A stretch of DNA of 64,000 nucleotides, taken from positions 248,001 through 312,000 of the forward strand of contig NZ_GL891980.1 of the NCBI RefSeq assembly GCF_000213555.1. Reading direction: 5' to 3'. The translations under genes were made by a program, and so were the position numbers. Of the stretch, positions 8,173-17,700 are shown one piece after another. The DNA comes from Dysgonomonas gadei ATCC BAA-286 (lineage in GTDB: Bacteria > Bacteroidota > Bacteroidia > Bacteroidales > Dysgonomonadaceae). Positions within the stretch are counted from its first letter, which is position 1. Every line of letters begins with the position of its first letter. The notes beneath the pieces were generated by a model. It was not told where the DNA came from, did no database searches, and worked only from the letters and a program-made list of their open reading frames with translations.

Positions 8173-8727
8173 ATGACACAAGAAGTAATAATAGCAGGTT
8201 TTGGAGGACAAGGAGTGCTGTCGATGGGTAAGATACTGGCTTATTCGGGGCTGATGGAAGATAAGGAAGTTTCATGGTTTCCATCATATGGTCCGGAACA
8301 ACGTGGTGGTACTGCTAACGTAACAGTTATACTAAGCGATAATGCCATCAGTTCGCCTATTGTGAACGAATACGATATAGCAATTATCCTCAATCAGCCT
8401 TCACTCGACAAGTTCGAGCCACATGTAAAACCAGGAGGAATATTAATATATGATCCCAGCGGATTCCAGCACCCGCCGACAAGGAAAGATATATATATTT
8501 ACAAAATAGAGGCAATAGATACAGCTACATTGATGCAGAATACAAAGGCATTTAATATGATAGTGCTGGGTGGCCTTCTTAAAGTATCTCCGATGGTGCA
8601 ACTTGATAATGTTATGCTGGGGCTGAAAAAATCACTGCCTGAACGTCATCATAAGTTACTACCGATGAATGAACAAGCTATTCTGAAAGGAATGGAGATA
8701 ATACAGGAGGTGCAGAAGCCTAGCTAA
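8173..8727 (+). CDS. korC: 2-oxoacid:ferredoxin oxidoreductase, gamma subunit
   Basis: This 184-residue subunit begins with the glycine-rich GFGGQGVLSMGKILAYSG. It contains WFPSYGPEQRGGTANVTVILSD, a signature of the gamma domain of 2-oxoacid oxidoreductases involved in CoA and thioester handling. It is the last gene of the four-gene operon, 10 bases after beta, and is followed by a strong terminator. All four subunits are complete. Confidence 0.94.
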   Translation: MTQEVIIAGFGGQGVLSMGKILAYSGLMEDKEVSWFPSYGPEQRGGTANVTVILSDNAISSPIVNEYDIAIILNQPSLDKFEPHVKPGGILIYDPSGFQHPPTRKDIYIYKIEAIDTATLMQNTKAFNMIVLGGLLKVSPMVQLDNVMLGLKKSLPERHHKLLPMNEQAILKGMEIIQEVQKPS

Positions 8728-8751
8728 TAGGTACGATTAAAAAGAATATAT

Positions 8752-8782
8752 AATCCCCTGATAATCGGCTCAGGGGATTTTT
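8752..8782 (+). terminator. Terminator of the oxidoreductase operon
   Basis: AATCCCCTGA / TCAGGGGATT form a perfect 10-bp stem with an eight-base loop, followed by a T-rich tail. It is 25 bases after the gamma subunit stop. Confidence 0.88.
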
Positions 8783-8791
8783 AATTTTCTA

Positions 8792-8830
8792 TAAAAAAGA
8801 AAAAGCCCTATAGATATTTCTACAAGGCTT
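8792..8830 (-). terminator. Terminator of the gldKLMN operon
   Basis: On the minus strand AAGCCTTGTAGA / TCTATAGGGCTT forms a 12-bp stem with two G-U pairs, followed by TTTTTCTTTTTT. It lies about 20 bases after the gldN stop and back-to-back with the terminator of the converging operon. Confidence 0.82.
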
Positions 8831-8851
8831 ATTATATAATACTAATTCCTC

Positions 8852-9712
8852 TTATCTTCTTCTTTCCGCAGCATAGAATTTAGACTGTATATAGTCCAGT
8901 TCATTCTCGATACGCTTACGTTCATTTATCAGGTCTTTCATTTCAGGGAAGTGAGCAGACAATTGTCTCATTCCCACCTGATATATACAACCTCTATACC
9001 ATCTGTTACGGATAATATCAAACATAGAAGTATTCGTCAAAACAGGAGTTACATTAGCTACTCCTACCGGCGATACGGCTCTTGCCAGATATACACTGAC
9101 ATCATCGAAGCGAACCCAGAATAATGGGAAATATTTGCCCTTTTCGAACAGTACCGGACAAATATGTGTCACTCGCACATCTCCTTTGGATGTCTTGGCA
9201 TCGAAATACCATCTCTCTTTCACCAGATAGTGGGTTATCTTATCGGACGGGATATCTTCTCTTTTCACATTAAGAGTTTTATCACTAGCTTCCATAAAAG
9301 GAATAGCAGCTTCTTCCAGAGTTTCTTTTCCGGTGAGTTTCACCCCCAACTCCGGCTGAGCTTCGTATTTATATCCGTTTATTGTATTTGTACTCAAAAG
9401 GTTTACTAACAACGAGAACAGATTGGCTCTCTGCTCTGTAGATGTCTGAGGATAAAAGAATGTTTCATTGCCTTCTACATCACTAATCTGACGGTAAATC
9501 TCGCGCGACCAGATTGAGGAAGAATAATCATTCATTGAATTTTCCATAACTGATAATTCTCTTGTAGAGATATCAGTAGCCATATCCTCTGATGTAGAAG
9601 TTACAACTGATACTTCATCTAAGATCCGAGGTCTGTTATTTGCGTAGTTTTGTGCGAAAAGCGAACCTGTTATCAGTAATCCGCCAAACATTAATGAAAT
9701 GATAGATTTCAT
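8852..9712 (-). CDS. gldN: Type IX secretion system protein GldN/PorN
   Basis: This 286-residue protein has a type I signal peptide (MKSIISLMFGGLLITGSLFAQ). The mature part contains SSSIWSREIYRQISDVEGNETFFYPQT, THYLVKERWYFDAKTSKGDVRVTHICPV and FPLFWVRFDDVSVYLARAVSPV, all characteristic of the GldN family (W-x-R-x-I-Y-R motif). GldN/PorN is periplasmic and forms rings with GldK/PorK under the outer membrane, coupled to the GldLM motor. It is the last gene of the operon, 21 bases after gldM. Confidence 0.94.
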   Translation of the reverse strand: MKSIISLMFGGLLITGSLFAQNYANNRPRILDEVSVVTSTSEDMATDISTRELSVMENSMNDYSSSIWSREIYRQISDVEGNETFFYPQTSTEQRANLFSLLVNLLSTNTINGYKYEAQPELGVKLTGKETLEEAAIPFMEASDKTLNVKREDIPSDKITHYLVKERWYFDAKTSKGDVRVTHICPVLFEKGKYFPLFWVRFDDVSVYLARAVSPVGVANVTPVLTNTSMFDIIRNRWYRGCIYQVGMRQLSAHFPEMKDLINERKRIENELDYIQSKFYAAERRR

Positions 9713-9733
9713 AATATGCTATTTTTGTGTTAA

Positions 9734-11305
9734 TTAATTGATCGTTACTTGCATTGGGTTTGTTTCCTGTTCGACTCCATCAGGGCCTTTTACCTTGATA
9801 TCGCCAATGAAGAAACGTGTCCCTCTATTCATTTTTCTTATTTGTTCTATCTGCCGTTGAGAGAAATTAGCACCATTCGATAATTCCGGTGTAGTATTTC
9901 CCATTGCATCAAACGAATATGTTCTGAAACTTAATACCGTAAATTGAATATCAAGAATACCATCATCTATTGAAGCCTTAATCCCCGGGGAATTTAGTAT
10001 CAGAGCTCTGGACAAAGCGCCTTTTCTAAACTTCCTCTGATTACCATTAGCATCTTTATAATCAATATATGCTAATGCCGGAGGTAATGGACGTATCCTG
10101 AATTCTTTTCTTGCTACAGTTTGAATTGCTCCATTCACTCTTGCAGATACGGCAATTACAAATTTTTGCCCTATTTTAGACGGAGAAGGCGAAGCTACCC
10201 AAATTCCATTGCCTGATGCACTCAAAGTTCCACCATCTACAGCGCTTGCCGAAACTTCGCTAATTGGAACACCGGGAACAGATATACTTATCTGATTAGG
10301 AATACCCGAATATAGTACATCCATCAATAAAGGTGCAACTGTAGCCATCGGTTCCATAACTGTGTATTCCTGAGTGAACTCCCGTTTCAATGGGAACCCG
10401 CTCCGGTCAAGCATCTCTATGAATCCATTGAAAGTCTGCTTTCCTGTACCTGTAGCGGCAAATTCATATAAACCGTTTTTATCTTCCGGCAACTCTTTGC
10501 CATTGACAACGATACGGGGACGCTGTGTTGTATCAACCGCAGCCATGATAATCTGTGCCGAATATGTTGTCCCTCGCATTACCATGCTAGATTGAGGAAC
10601 GACAAAAGCACTCAATTGATTGACCCGCATGTCTTTTATATCAATATCCTGAATCAAATTATTCAGTACTTCTCCTTCCGCCTGCTTCACATTCACCTGT
10701 AACTCCGATAAAAAAGTTATGGCCGCAATGCTTGGCATTCTGTCGAAAGAAGCCTGTAACCAGCTTTTCCCGTCTTTCTTAGCCCTTTCATTTGGCTGAG
10801 TAGACAAAGTCTTATTAACCACATCTTTCTTTGTATTATCAGATATCAGGGTTAATATGCTTTCTCTGTATTCATCCAACGCTTTTTTCAGTTTATTCCC
10901 CTGTCCGCCGACGGGAGAGATCATTATTTCGGAAGAAGCATCAAGATTGTCTTTCGACTTCAGATTATTAATATCGGCATCCGCTCCATCACTTTTTTTT
11001 GCAATCTCCTGTTTCAGGTATTGTATATAGTTGAAGAGTGAATCGGTTTTGCGCCTTATATCCCGTGATATATCAAATCCTACCTGCGTTTTTTCCTTAT
11101 TATTGGCATATGCCTGATCTATATCTGCATAAATCTGTTTATTCCGTGCAGATGTGACCTCTATATTCTCCTGAAGATTATCATTTACCAATACGAATCC
11201 ATCGAGTACTTCTGTGGATACATTTAAAGCGAGCATAGCAATAAAAACCAGATACATCAGATTTATCATCTTCTGCCGCGTCATTTGCCCTCTACTTAAT
11301 GCCAT
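9734..11305 (-). CDS. gldM: Type IX secretion motor protein GldM/PorM
   Basis: This 523-residue protein starts MALSRGQMTRQKMINLMYLVFIAMLALNVSTEVLDGF, the hallmark GldM N-terminus. Its single inner-membrane helix (residues about 14-30) inserts into the GldL pentamer to form the proton-driven motor. The long periplasmic part contains an alpha-helical first domain with conserved Leu/Asn heptads, then several Ig-like beta domains (about 215-523). It transmits torque to the GldK/GldN ring. The length is typical. Confidence 0.95.
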   Translation of the reverse strand: MALSRGQMTRQKMINLMYLVFIAMLALNVSTEVLDGFVLVNDNLQENIEVTSARNKQIYADIDQAYANNKEKTQVGFDISRDIRRKTDSLFNYIQYLKQEIAKKSDGADADINNLKSKDNLDASSEIMISPVGGQGNKLKKALDEYRESILTLISDNTKKDVVNKTLSTQPNERAKKDGKSWLQASFDRMPSIAAITFLSELQVNVKQAEGEVLNNLIQDIDIKDMRVNQLSAFVVPQSSMVMRGTTYSAQIIMAAVDTTQRPRIVVNGKELPEDKNGLYEFAATGTGKQTFNGFIEMLDRSGFPLKREFTQEYTVMEPMATVAPLLMDVLYSGIPNQISISVPGVPISEVSASAVDGGTLSASGNGIWVASPSPSKIGQKFVIAVSARVNGAIQTVARKEFRIRPLPPALAYIDYKDANGNQRKFRKGALSRALILNSPGIKASIDDGILDIQFTVLSFRTYSFDAMGNTTPELSNGANFSQRQIEQIRKMNRGTRFFIGDIKVKGPDGVEQETNPMQVTIN

Positions 11306-11351
11306 CAGTTATCTTCTTTTTAATTTTCAAATTAAGCCTAATGACCTTTAC

Positions 11352-12302
11352 TTAAAAATTAGTTGGGTTCATATTGTTATTATTTGTTGTCATAGCCTGT
11401 AATAAACGAGCATATACGTTGTTCAACGCTTCTATATGCTTAGTCATTTTTGCAGATTCTTCTCTGAACATATAACTATCGCCGATAGCTCCGTCATATA
11501 AACCTTTCATACGGATCAAACTATCGTTTATATATCTGATGGCCGACATTTGCTCTGTTATAGTCTGTAGCTGTGTATTGAATACATCGTTCAGCCCACT
11601 TACATTCTGATTTAATGTCGCTAAGTTATCTACAAAACCTTGAGTTTCGGTAATGTGCTTATAAGCTCCCAACAGTTTCTGAGATGCTTCATTCAACGAT
11701 TGTATCGTAGTAGAAAATTCTTCCAGATTTTGAGCAGTATCATTTAAACTCTGAGCATATTCAGGCGTTATATTTTTTGCTGAAGTATTCGCTCCACCTG
11801 ACGCACCTGAAGAATATGTTCCCGTTGACGCTGCCTGATTTACTCCGGCATTACCTCCATTACCACCTCCGCCGCTACCGGCAGATGTCGTCCCTGAGCC
11901 TGAAAAACTTCCTCCGGAGATATTTCCACCTCCGCCACCTGCAACAACAACTACGGGGCCAGAGCCTTCGACTTTACCCTTAACCGATTCTGCTCTTACA
12001 GCAGCTGCCGTCTGAGGAGTTACAACTGTACCGCCTGTTACACTACTGCCTATAATCACCCCTGCATTAGAAACAGTTTCTGTTGCCGGAGTCGGAGAGA
12101 TATAATCGAATGCTGAGATAAAGAAAACCACCGCCTCGGTAATCATCCCTGCCATTAATATATAATCGGCAAAAGGAAGATGAATTATCTTAAACATGGC
12201 TCCAATAATAACTACTGCAGCTCCCCAACTATATAAATAGTTGAATATTATCTGACCTTTCCGGCTGGATATAAAATGTTTAATGCTCTCCTTCTTCGTC
12301 AT
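11352..12302 (-). CDS. gldL: Type IX secretion motor protein GldL/PorL
   Basis: This 316-residue protein has two N-terminal membrane helices in FNYLYSWGAAVVIIGAMFKI and DYILMAGMITEAVVFFISAF, the GldL signature. The Glu in the second helix (MITEAV) matches the conserved proton-path glutamate of the family. A Gly/Ser-rich low-complexity linker (about residues 115-165) is followed by coiled-coil helices in the cytoplasm (LNDTAQNLEEFSTTIQSLNEASQKLLGAYKHI). The linker is longer and more glycine-rich than in many homologues. It sits 46 bases upstream of gldM in the same operon. Confidence 0.93.
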   Translation of the reverse strand: MTKKESIKHFISSRKGQIIFNYLYSWGAAVVIIGAMFKIIHLPFADYILMAGMITEAVVFFISAFDYISPTPATETVSNAGVIIGSSVTGGTVVTPQTAAAVRAESVKGKVEGSGPVVVVAGGGGGNISGGSFSGSGTTSAGSGGGGNGGNAGVNQAASTGTYSSGASGGANTSAKNITPEYAQSLNDTAQNLEEFSTTIQSLNEASQKLLGAYKHITETQGFVDNLATLNQNVSGLNDVFNTQLQTITEQMSAIRYINDSLIRMKGLYDGAIGDSYMFREESAKMTKHIEALNNVYARLLQAMTTNNNNMNPTNF

Positions 12303-12357
12303 TTTGCTTAACTATATGTAATGTTATATAAGTATAAACTTATATTTAACGGATTTA

Positions 12358-14550
12358 TTATCTAAATCTTCCCTTTTCATCAACACCCCATGATCTCACA
12401 CATCTGAAACCGATGAATGAACGGCCTTTATCCTGGAACTCCACAGATCTGTCTCCCGAACGCACTGTTGCATCTTTCCATGAACCACCCTTTACTATTT
12501 TACGTTTAAGGATAGCAGGGTCAGCCAGTACTGCTCTATAGCTGAAATCCGGATTAGCCTCATCAGCCATACGGTCTACAGACTCGGTAAATGATGTAGT
12601 AGTCCACTCGGCTACATTTCCGGCCATATCATACAAACCGAAACGGTTAGGCAGGAATGTTGCCACAGGAGATACCAAATCTTTTAAGTCTTTAGATGCC
12701 CTGAAATTAGCATGTGCCAAACCATCTGTTGTATGGGTTTGATCCGAATACCATGGATACTCCAATTCGGAACGTCCGTTTCTGGCAGCAAACTCCCACT
12801 CTGCTTCTGTAGGTAATCTATAACCTTCAAAACCAGCCTGAGTGCATTTACCTTCAGCAATATAACGGTCTGTACGCCATGCGCAGTATGCATCGGCAGC
12901 TTCCCAGGATACACCAACCACAGGGAAATTATCATAAGCCTTAGTTGTAAAATAGCTTTCTACATAACGCTCGCTTTTTGCATTCGCGAAGTCTGTCATC
13001 CAGCTCATTACATCAGGGTATATATTTACTATATAAGTATTCGTAAAATCGATCCGGTCACCGTGAGACATCCTTGACAATGTTTCGCGAACAATATCCC
13101 CTCTCGAATTTACATATGCTGTATCTTTTGTAATAGCGATAGCAGTAGCTTCACCTGCACGCATCTTACCTAAGAAAGCATAATAACTCTTAGAGTCGAA
13201 CCAATCATATTTATAATTCATTGCCGAAACAAGCAATCCACTTTTATCTGCTCCAAAAGGATTCCCTCCTACTACACTGTTAATAGCGGCAGACTCTCTG
13301 CTTGTCGGATTTTTCCACGGAATTGGTTTAGTCCAGTTCAACCGTTGCCCTACAGAAGTGAAAGAATTATCACTTGGTCTCACCAATACTTTATATGTAG
13401 GATCTCCTGCATAAGCCGGATCTGCCAAACGCTCCCTGATGATGGAATCACGTACCCAGTAAACAAATTCACGATATTGTTTATTCGTCACTTCCGTTTC
13501 ATCCATCCAGAAAGGACTTACTGCAACCAATTTGCGTGGAACCGAGTCGCCCCAAAGTGGGTCTACACCGGTACCCATCTCTATATTACCTCCGGGTACA
13601 AGTACCATATTGTCACATCCCCGTGCTATATTATATGGCATAACTAAACGCGTTTCAATAGCCGGATCAATATATTTCGGCTCTCCGAATTTATATGTTA
13701 CCCCCATTGTAGCCTGAGCAATACCATTATTACTCATATCACCTTGTTGTCCATCAAATTTATCGTTTACAATAACACCTCTACCTTCAGCAAAGATTTG
13801 AAACTTTCTGGTTAAGTTAAAACCTAAATTCAGACCTAAGCTACCGCCAAAGAATGTATTATTGAGTGTACCCATATGCGCAAAACGTTGATACCAACCC
13901 ACACCCGCAAAAGGTGATACTTCAAATCTACGATTTGGTTGATATCCTTTTAATAGATTCAACAAATTCAACGAGATATCTCCTGTTGCACTAAAATAAC
14001 GCATATGCTGCATATAGTAATTTTGGTTTTCGGCACCAAACTTACCTCCTCTTACCGGATGATATACAGGCACTCCTGTACCATCTACAGGCCCATAATA
14101 ATAATCACCATTAACTCCATCAGTAGATTCTACCCAACCCATATAATCCCATTGCGGGTCTTTAGATAGGCGCATAAAATCCTCCCCATTAGCTCCATCT
14201 TTCCACCAGCGGGTGTAAGTCCCGTTCCAACCATCATTGAAACCATGCAGACTACCGCCCGAAAGTTGCAAGCGAAGGGTTATTATATTACTCATTCGTC
14301 GCCCGATTGTCAATGTGGGCGCGAAAGTCACTCTTTTATCCAGGCCTATACGATTGCCCGGTACTCCATTATCATCTTCTCCGAAATAAACCTGCCCTCC
14401 GGCTCCTATGGAAATAAACCAAACAGGGTCTTTCTGTAAATATTCATTCCGCGTCGGGACGGAATATTGCTCAGATTGGTTTGTCTGTGCGAAGGAAACT
14501 ATTGATACACAAATCAATAGTAGTGAAGTCAGTAAAGTCTTTTTGTTCAT
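12358..14550 (-). CDS. gldK: GldK-like SUMF1 protein fused to an N-terminal outer-membrane beta-barrel
   Basis: This 730-residue protein occupies the gldK position. A type I signal peptide ends near residue 21 (VSIVSFAQ). There is no lipobox: the only Cys in the leader, Cys14, has Ile at -1. Residues about 40-288 look like an OmpA-type beta-barrel: FISIGAGGQVYFGEDD, the paired-strand SLLN-type LNLLNLLKGY, SPFAGVGWYQRF and GRGVIVNDKFDGQ, ending TMGVTYKFG. Residues about 312-725 are the formylglycine-generating-enzyme-like SUMF1 fold of GldK/PorK: MVLVPGGNIEMGTG, PFWMDETEVTNKQYREFV, YRLPTEAEWEFAARNG, DMAGNVAEWT, KGGSWKD and GFRCVRS. Canonical GldK/PorK is a lipoprotein without a barrel, and the neighbouring porP gene of some operons is absent here. 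The barrel may supply the membrane anchor (inference). Confidence 0.88.
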   Translation of the reverse strand: MNKKTLLTSLLLICVSIVSFAQTNQSEQYSVPTRNEYLQKDPVWFISIGAGGQVYFGEDDNGVPGNRIGLDKRVTFAPTLTIGRRMSNIITLRLQLSGGSLHGFNDGWNGTYTRWWKDGANGEDFMRLSKDPQWDYMGWVESTDGVNGDYYYGPVDGTGVPVYHPVRGGKFGAENQNYYMQHMRYFSATGDISLNLLNLLKGYQPNRRFEVSPFAGVGWYQRFAHMGTLNNTFFGGSLGLNLGFNLTRKFQIFAEGRGVIVNDKFDGQQGDMSNNGIAQATMGVTYKFGEPKYIDPAIETRLVMPYNIARGCDNMVLVPGGNIEMGTGVDPLWGDSVPRKLVAVSPFWMDETEVTNKQYREFVYWVRDSIIRERLADPAYAGDPTYKVLVRPSDNSFTSVGQRLNWTKPIPWKNPTSRESAAINSVVGGNPFGADKSGLLVSAMNYKYDWFDSKSYYAFLGKMRAGEATAIAITKDTAYVNSRGDIVRETLSRMSHGDRIDFTNTYIVNIYPDVMSWMTDFANAKSERYVESYFTTKAYDNFPVVGVSWEAADAYCAWRTDRYIAEGKCTQAGFEGYRLPTEAEWEFAARNGRSELEYPWYSDQTHTTDGLAHANFRASKDLKDLVSPVATFLPNRFGLYDMAGNVAEWTTTSFTESVDRMADEANPDFSYRAVLADPAILKRKIVKGGSWKDATVRSGDRSVEFQDKGRSFIGFRCVRSWGVDEKGRFR

Positions 14551-14590
14551 ATGTTTTGTATCAGTTATAATAACTATATATCAGGTTTGG

Positions 14591-14598
14591 CAAAGATA
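14591..14598 (-). promoter_or_regulatory. -7 box upstream of the gld operon
   Basis: On the minus strand TATCTTTG matches TAnnTTTG, 41 bases before the gldK ATG. No obvious -33 TTG is present. Confidence 0.45.
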
Positions 14599-14683
14599 AT
14601 ACATATTTTTTAATTTAGAATTCTTTTATATATTAAATTGACATTCTTTATTTTTAATAAACATGTAGAGATAAGGCTTTTAA

Positions 14684-14720
14684 CAAAAAAGGAGGGCCAG
14701 TCATAATGACCGGCCCTCTA
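14684..14720 (-). terminator. Terminator of the pyruvate:ferredoxin oxidoreductase gene
   Basis: On the minus strand AGAGGGCCGGTCAT / ATGACTGGCCCTCC forms a long GC-rich stem with wobble pairs, followed by TTTTTT. It is 32 bases after the nifJ stop. Confidence 0.88.
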
Positions 14721-14751
14721 AATGTTATTATATATTAATAACTAACAAGCA

Positions 14752-17700
14752 TTAATTTTGAAGCTCGGATGTTTCATCGAATTTTTCAAATGTGGCAGCA
14801 GCAAGACGCTGATAGCCTTTGTAACGCCACATCGCATTATCCTGAGCAGCTTTATACAGATCTGATGCTTCTGTCGGATTCGATTTCTGAAGAGAAGTAT
14901 AACGAACCTCACTACCCAGATACTCTTGGAATTTAGACCAATCCGGTTCTTTACTATCCATAGTGAACGGATTCTTTCCTTCTTCCTCCAACATCGGATT
15001 GTAACGCCACAAGTGCCAGTATCCGCAAGCAACAGCTGCTTTTTCTTCATCTTGTGCATGCCCCATTCCTTTGCGTAATCCGTGACTGATACATGGTGAA
15101 TATGCGATAACCAATGATGGACCTTTGTATTCTTCTGCTTCTTTAATCGCTTTCAGACATTGTCCCTGATTAGCGCCCATCGCTACCTGAGCTACATATA
15201 CATAACCATAAGTGGTGGCAATCATACCAAGATCTTTCTTACGGATTTTCTTACCTGCAGCGGCAAATTTAGCAACAGCAGCTACCGGAGTAGATTTCGA
15301 AGACTGACCTCCTGTATTGGAGTAAACTTCTGTATCGAGTACAAGAATATTTACATCTTCGCCCGAAGCAATCACATGGTCAAGACCTCCGAAACCTATA
15401 TCATAAGCCCAACCGTCACCACCAAAGATCCAGATAGAACGTTTGATGATATATTGTTTCAATGAATAGATTTCTTTACAATATTCGCAGTTTTCTTTTT
15501 CTACTTCAAGCAATGGCATTATCTGAGCATGAAGTTCTTTTGTTTTTTCTGCTTCATTTTTATTCTCGATCCATTCTTTATAAAGAGCTTTCAGTTCAGG
15601 AGAGCATTTATCACAGTCCTGAGCCTGAGTCATCAATTTCTGGATACGATCACGCATTGTGATGTTTGCAAGAGCATATCCAAGACCAAACTCAGCATTA
15701 TCTTCGAATAGAGAGTTAGCCCATGCCGGACCTTTACCCTCTTCATTCTTACGATAAGGAGTTGAAGGAGCCGAACCACCATAGATAGAAGTACAACCCG
15801 TTGCATTAGCAATCAACATACGATCACCAAACAATTGAGTAACAAGTTTGATATATGGAGTTTCACCGCAACCGGAACATGCCCCGGAGAACTCGAATAA
15901 TGGAGTTGCAAACTGAGAGTTTTTCACATTCAGTTTAGTATCCACAAGATGAGCCTTGCTGGTTACATTCTTTATCATGAAATCCCAGTTATTTTGTTCA
16001 GGGAATTGTGTGCCGATTTCAACCATCTTAAGTGCTGAGTTACCTTTTTTGCCAGGGCAGATATCAGCACAGTTTCCACAACCAAGACAGTCTAACACGT
16101 CTACCTGAATACGGAATCCCATTCCATCAAATTGTTTACCTTGAGCCTTAAGCAATTCTACGCCTTCCGGAACCCTAGACTGTTCTGTTGCATCCAGTAC
16201 AAATGGACGGATAGTAGCATGAGGACACACATAAGCACATTGGTTACACTGTATACAGTTTTCAGCTTCCCAAACAGGGACGAAAGCTGCCACTCCGCGT
16301 TTTTCGTACTCGGTTGTACCATGATCCCATGTACCGTCTTCACGCCCAACGAATACAGATACAGGAAGATCGTAACCACGCTGTGCATTAACCGGACGTA
16401 CCACTTTCTTGATAAATTCAGGAGCATCATCTTCTACAGATTTACCAACTACTATATTAGCCCATTCGGCAGGTACTTCTACTTTTTCTACTTCAACACC
16501 ACGGTCTACCGCAGCATAGTTCTTCTTAATTACGTCTTCTCCTTTACGACCGTATGACTTAACGATGAATTTCTTCATCTGTTCAACAGCTAAATCGTAA
16601 GGGATCACATTTGAAATTTTGAAGAATGCAGATTGAAGGATCGTGTTTGTACGACCTCCAAGACCAATTTCAGTAGCAATCTTAGTTGCATTGATAATAT
16701 AGAAATTGATATTATTTACAGCCAGATATTTCTTCACATTATCAGGAAGATAGTTTCCTACATCTTCTTTATCCCATACTGAGTTAAGAAGGAATGTACC
16801 GTTTTTCTTCAAACCTTTAGTTACATCATAAAGATGAAGGTAAGCTGGAACGTGACATGCTACGAAGTTCGGTGTATTAACCAAATATGTGGAACGGATA
16901 GGATTGTCACCGAAACGAAGGTGAGAAGCAGTGAAACCTCCCGACTTCTTAGAGTCATAAGCAAAATATGCCTGACAATATTTATCCGTATTATCGCCAA
17001 TAATTTTTACAGTATTCTTATTTGCACCAACTGTACCATCAGAACCTAGTCCGTAAAATTTCGCTTCGTATGCAGACTCATCTACTGAAACTTCTTCTTT
17101 CAACGGAAGAGATTTAAATGTTACGTCGTCCACAATACCTATTGTGAAATCGTTCTTCGGCATAGCCATTGCCAGATTTTCATAAACTGACATTATTTGA
17201 GCCGGAGTGGTATCTTTGGAGGAAAGGCCATAAATACCGCCAACGATAGTAGGAGTTTCTTCTTTTCCATAGAAACAGTCTCTTACATCCATATACAGCG
17301 GCTGCCCAAGAGAACCCGGTTCTTTTGTACGGTCAAGTACAGCGATTCTCTTAGCTGTTTTTGGTATAGCAGCCATAAATGCTTCGGCCTTGAACGGACG
17401 ATACAAGTGAACTGCAACAAGACCTACCTTCTCACCTTTAGCATTCAGAAAGTCTACAGTCTCTTTGATAGCCTCGGTTACTGATCCCATCGCTATAATT
17501 ACGCGGTCTGCATCTTCTGCTCCGTAATAATCAAACAAGCCATATTTACGACCAGTTATCTTGGTTATTTCAGCAAGATACTTTTCTACTATCTCAGGTA
17601 CTGCATCATAAAATTTATTTGCAGCTTCACGGGATTGGAAATAAATATCATCGTTCTGGGCCGTACCACGTGTTACCGGATTTTCAGGATTCAAAGCTCT

